From the NCBI GenBank assembly GCA_021795795.1, contig JAJYPA010000372.1, positions 1-7,940 of the forward strand: a stretch of 7,940 nt of DNA, given 5' to 3'. This DNA comes from Pseudomonadota bacterium (GTDB lineage Bacteria > Pseudomonadota > Gammaproteobacteria > Halothiobacillales > Halothiobacillaceae). Positions 6,809 to 7,940 of this stretch are shown here, piece by piece (positions within the stretch are counted from its first letter, which is position 1; the number at the start of each line of letters is the position of its first letter). The translations under genes and the position numbers were made by a program. The notes under the pieces were generated by a model. It saw only the letters and a list, made by a program, of their open reading frames with translations. It did no database searches and had not been told where the DNA came from.

Positions 6809-6862
6809 TTAATTGGGCAAGCAACGAAATTTACTGAGTAAGGGTTTTCTGATAGCAGACAA
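6809..6862 (-). CDS. Possible 17-codon leader peptide
   Basis: In the operon leader a strong AGGAG (minus strand, near 6870-6875) sits 7 bases before a TTG codon at 6862-6860. The frame runs 17 codons (SAIRKPLLSKFRCLPN after the start) to TAA at 6811-6809, just before the ureohydrolase Shine-Dalgarno. The AGGAG is otherwise unexplained. The weak TTG start and lack of a run of regulatory codons keep this tentative; there is no clear attenuator hairpin. Confidence 0.18.
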   Translation of the reverse strand: MSAIRKPLLSKFRCLPN

Positions 6863-6905
6863 ATGCAATTCTCCTGATTAGTGCAATATTTAACATCACC
6901 GAAAA

Positions 6906-6925
6906 GTAAGCAAATATCGTGCCAG
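6906..6925 (-). promoter_or_regulatory. Sigma-54 (RpoN) promoter of the catabolic operon
   Basis: On the minus strand the sequence reads CTGGCACGATATTTGCTTAC. It matches the sigma-54 consensus YTGGCACG-N4-TTGCW at every position, with invariant GG (6923-6922) and GC (6911-6910) exactly 10 bases apart. Transcription should start near 6898, leaving a leader of about 100 bases before the ureohydrolase ATG. Such promoters need an upstream activator ATPase, which fits the NtrC-like site at 7028-7044. Confidence 0.88.
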
Positions 6926-6950
6926 TTCTTAAATAAAATTAAGATCTTGA

Positions 6951-6963
6951 ATAATAATTGATT
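6951..6963 (-). promoter_or_regulatory. IHF-like bending site
   Basis: Minus strand AATCAATTATTAT matches the IHF consensus WATCAANNNNTTR except at one base of the TTR block. It lies in a very AT-rich stretch between enhancer and promoter (about -53 to -65), where IHF usually bends DNA to bring an activator to sigma-54 polymerase. Matches of this quality are common in AT-rich DNA. Confidence 0.4.
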
Positions 6964-7004
6964 TTTAATAATGCGGTTTTTATTTTTCTTGTCCTATGAA
7001 TTTA

Positions 7005-7050
7005 TGATGGTGCATTATCATGTGATTTGAACCATTTTGGTGCACCATCA
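7005..7050. repeat. 10-bp perfect inverted repeat around the enhancer
   Basis: TGATGGTGCA (7005-7014) and TGCACCATCA (7041-7050) are perfect reverse complements separated by 26 bases. The right arm overlaps the NtrC-like site at 7028-7044, so the left arm may be an additional NtrC half site or the pair may bind a second, pathway-specific regulator. Confidence 0.6.
7028..7044. promoter_or_regulatory. NtrC-type enhancer site
   Basis: TGAACCATTTTGGTGCA matches the palindromic NtrC (NRI) consensus TGCACC-N5-GGTGCA, differing from the perfect dyad by one base. Its centre is about 138 bp upstream of the predicted sigma-54 start, in the usual range for NtrC enhancers. Together the two sites indicate that the operon is induced by nitrogen limitation. 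No ntrBC gene lies in the window, so the regulator would be encoded elsewhere. Confidence 0.78.
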
Positions 7051-7120
7051 GGTGACGTTAAAAAGCAGGAAACGAGGTCCGGGGAGCAATGGAACAGCCA
7101 ACCGACTTAAGCCACGAGCA
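7051..7120. other. Spacer between enhancer and broken small gene
   Basis: I see no gene, promoter or repeat in these 70 bases. The only plus-strand frame crossing the area (7089-7286) has a GGGGAG site before its ATG, but its residue make-up looks like the antisense of the broken gene at 7121-7290. Confidence 0.4.
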
Positions 7121-7290
7121 TCACCAGTGTCGATCGGTTCCTTCCATGCGAGCCTCGCTCTCGGAGAAGCAGTGCCGGGCGTCTGCACTGCTGGCGATGT
7201 TGGTCAGCAACTTCATTCACGGCTTTATCCAGTTCGTCGTCGGTGTCATAGGGCACCTTCAACTCATATTCGCCGTTCGGCCGTAAGCAA
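7121..7290 (-). pseudogene. Remnant of a small acidic protein gene, frameshifted
   Basis: On the minus strand one frame reads NGEYELKVPYDTDDELDKAV and, after a +1 shift near 7210-7217, another reads LLTNIASSADARHCFSES followed by EARMEGTDRHW and TGA at 7123-7121. The two pieces join into a plausible small acidic protein ending in Trp. They resemble small uncharacterised proteins ending in a DRxW-like tail that I recall from other proteobacteria, without a function. The 5' end runs into the upstream region of the IS110 gene and lacks a good start, so the gene appears both truncated and frameshifted. If the second half were used alone, an ATG at 7216-7214 would give 31 residues. The reading rests on protein-like composition in two adjoining frames. 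Confidence 0.4.
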
Positions 7291-7774
7291 TGGGATGGAC
7301 GTCCCCACCCTATAGCGGCATTGATGTGCCATAGTAAGGGTTTTCCTCACTACGCGCGCAATAGGAGTCTGCAAATGGAGATTAAGACGATTGGCATAGA
7401 TTTGGCGAAGAACGTATTTCAGGTGCACGCCGTGGATTCCCGGGGCAAGGTTGTCCTTCGCAAGCAGTTCCGTCGCGATCGGGTGGCGACGTTCTTTGCG
7501 AATCTCTCGCCGTGTCTGGTTGGTATGGAAGCGTGCGGCAGCGCGCATCATTGGGCACGCAAACTGGAATCCTTGGGTCACACGGTCAAGCTGATGGCGC
7601 CCCAGTTCGTAAAGATCTATGTGAAGAGCAACAAAAATGATGCGGCTGATGCCGAGGCCATCTGCGAGGCAGTTAGCCGCCCTTCGATGCGATTCGTCCC
7701 GGTCAAGAATGTAGAGCAGCAAGCGGTTCTTTCGCTGCATCGGGTGCGGCAAGGTTTCGTCAAGGCGCGTACGG
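7290..7774 (+). mobile_element. 5' part of an IS110-family element (left limit approximate)
   Basis: Contains an IS110-family transposase start (7375) and roughly 85 bases of upstream DNA that interrupts the small gene on its left, so the element's left end should be near 7290. IS110-family elements usually lack terminal inverted repeats and leave no target duplication, so I cannot fix the edge. The right part is missing: the element ends at 7773-7774, where IS21-type sequence begins. Whether a bridge RNA is encoded in the short upstream region cannot be judged. Confidence 0.6.
7375..7773 (+). pseudogene. IS110-family transposase, 3'-truncated
   Basis: N-terminal part of a DEDD (RuvC-like) transposase of the IS110/IS1111 family. 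Visible residues: D9 (IGIDLAKNVFQVH), E52 (GMEACGSAHHWAR), and D89/D92 (KNDAADAEAI), which form the expected acidic set. The typical conserved block VEQQAVLSLHRVRQGFVKART ends at residue 133; family members continue with a segment like AQANQIRGLL, but here the frame passes into IS21-type repeat DNA and stops at 7818 after 15 foreign codons. The C-terminal half with the catalytic serine is absent, so it cannot be active. ATG at 7375 has a TAGGAG site 7 bases upstream; the frame stays open to 7321 but without family similarity. Confidence 0.9.
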
Positions 7775-7907
7775 TGTCACGGATCGGCAATATGGAGCCA
7801 AACCGTAGTCGGCCGTAATGGCGCCACCTTGGGATCGGCGTAATGGCGCCACTTCCGGATCGGCATAAAGGAGCCAGTTCGGAGTCGGCGTAATGGCGCC
7901 ACCCACA
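7775..7907. mobile_element. IS21-family terminal region
   Basis: This stretch starts TGTCACGGATCGGC directly after the broken IS110 gene and consists of five tandem degenerate units of about 25 bp, the pattern of transposase-binding repeats at IS21-family ends. IS21 ends begin 5'-TG. Two readings are possible. An IS21 element may start at 7775 and extend beyond the window, having inserted in the IS110 gene. Or this may be an end fragment whose outer edge is ...CACCCACA at 7907 (TG on the other strand). No istA/istB coding sequence is visible in the window. Confidence 0.65.
7782..7902 (+). repeat. Five ~25-bp tandem repeats, consensus GATCGGCGTAATGGCGCCAC
   Basis: Units begin near 7782, 7807, 7833, 7858 and 7883, so the period is 25-26 bp. 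Units 2, 3 and 5 share TAATGGCGCCAC; units 1 and 4 have the variant GGAGCCA. Core GGCGCC is itself palindromic. The units are directly abutting, with only short linkers and no unique spacers. Confidence 0.9.
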
Positions 7908-7940
7908 TAGTGCTTCAGTAGGGTCTTGAACTTCCCTTGG
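7908..7940. other. Unassigned right edge
   Basis: The last 33 bases are not part of the repeat series. On the minus strand one frame (GKFKTLLKHYV) is open into the repeats, but it is too short to identify. It may be IS21 internal DNA or the flank of an IS21 end. Confidence 0.2.

Noticed and set aside
6799..6897. Guanidine riboswitch (ykkC type) in the operon leader
   Set aside because: A ureohydrolase operon made this worth checking, but I see no paired short hairpins with ACGR loops and no larger conserved fold.
6837..7345. 13-bp direct repeat AGTAAGGGTTTTC at 6837-6849 and 7333-7345
   Set aside because: One exact 13-mer pair is about what chance gives in 8 kb, and neither copy lies at a clear element boundary.
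7264..7752. 162-codon minus-strand frame
   Set aside because: It lies opposite the IS110 transposase, which has all expected motifs on the plus strand.
7782..7902. CRISPR-like array of ~25-bp repeats
   Set aside because: The units abut with no unique spacers of regular length, are degenerate, and match the pattern of IS21-family end repeats next to a transposon junction.

Overview
The window looks like an accessory (genomic-island-like) stretch of a proteobacterial chromosome or large plasmid. A five-gene catabolic operon on the minus strand is framed by insertion-sequence debris. The ISL3 element closely resembles what I remember of ISAfe1 from Acidithiobacillus ferrooxidans (about 1.3 kb, 26-bp inverted repeats, 8-bp target duplication), so an Acidithiobacillus-like acidophile is a reasonable but unproven guess. 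The operon is visibly more AT-rich (45% GC in one sampled 60-base line) than the ISL3 element (65% in one sampled line).

Layout. 1-642: no convincing gene, one short perfect hairpin and a possible transposon edge. 643-1959: a complete ISL3-family insertion sequence (651-1951) with a perfect 8-bp target duplication; its transposase is broken by a one-base frameshift. 1977-6798: an operon read right to left: GbuA/agmatinase-like ureohydrolase, SDR oxidoreductase, APC-family permease, second SDR, and a creatininase-family amidohydrolase closely resembling Pseudomonas creatininase. Two junctions overlap by 8 nt and the other two gaps are under 40 bp, so the genes are almost certainly co-transcribed. 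6799-7060: the operon control region. It carries a textbook sigma-54 promoter (TGGCACG-N4-TTGCT), an IHF-like site, and about 138 bp upstream of the predicted start a near-perfect NtrC enhancer (16 of 17 bases). 7121-7290: remains of a small protein gene, frameshifted. 7290-7773: the 5' part of an IS110-family transposase, cut off after about 133 codons. 7775-7907: a run of five ~25-bp degenerate repeats typical of IS21-family ends.

How it fits together. The control region says the operon is switched on by nitrogen limitation. The genes say it imports a nitrogenous compound (permease), releases urea from a guanidino group (ureohydrolase), opens a cyclic amide or related ring (creatininase family) and oxidises one or two hydroxyls, or reduces ketones (two SDRs). 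I know of no described pathway with this exact set. The best reading is a nitrogen-scavenging pathway for a guanidino compound, possibly cyclic and hydroxylated. The substrate cannot be read from the sequence. A simple creatinine -> creatine -> sarcosine + urea route would use two of the enzymes but leave both SDRs unexplained.
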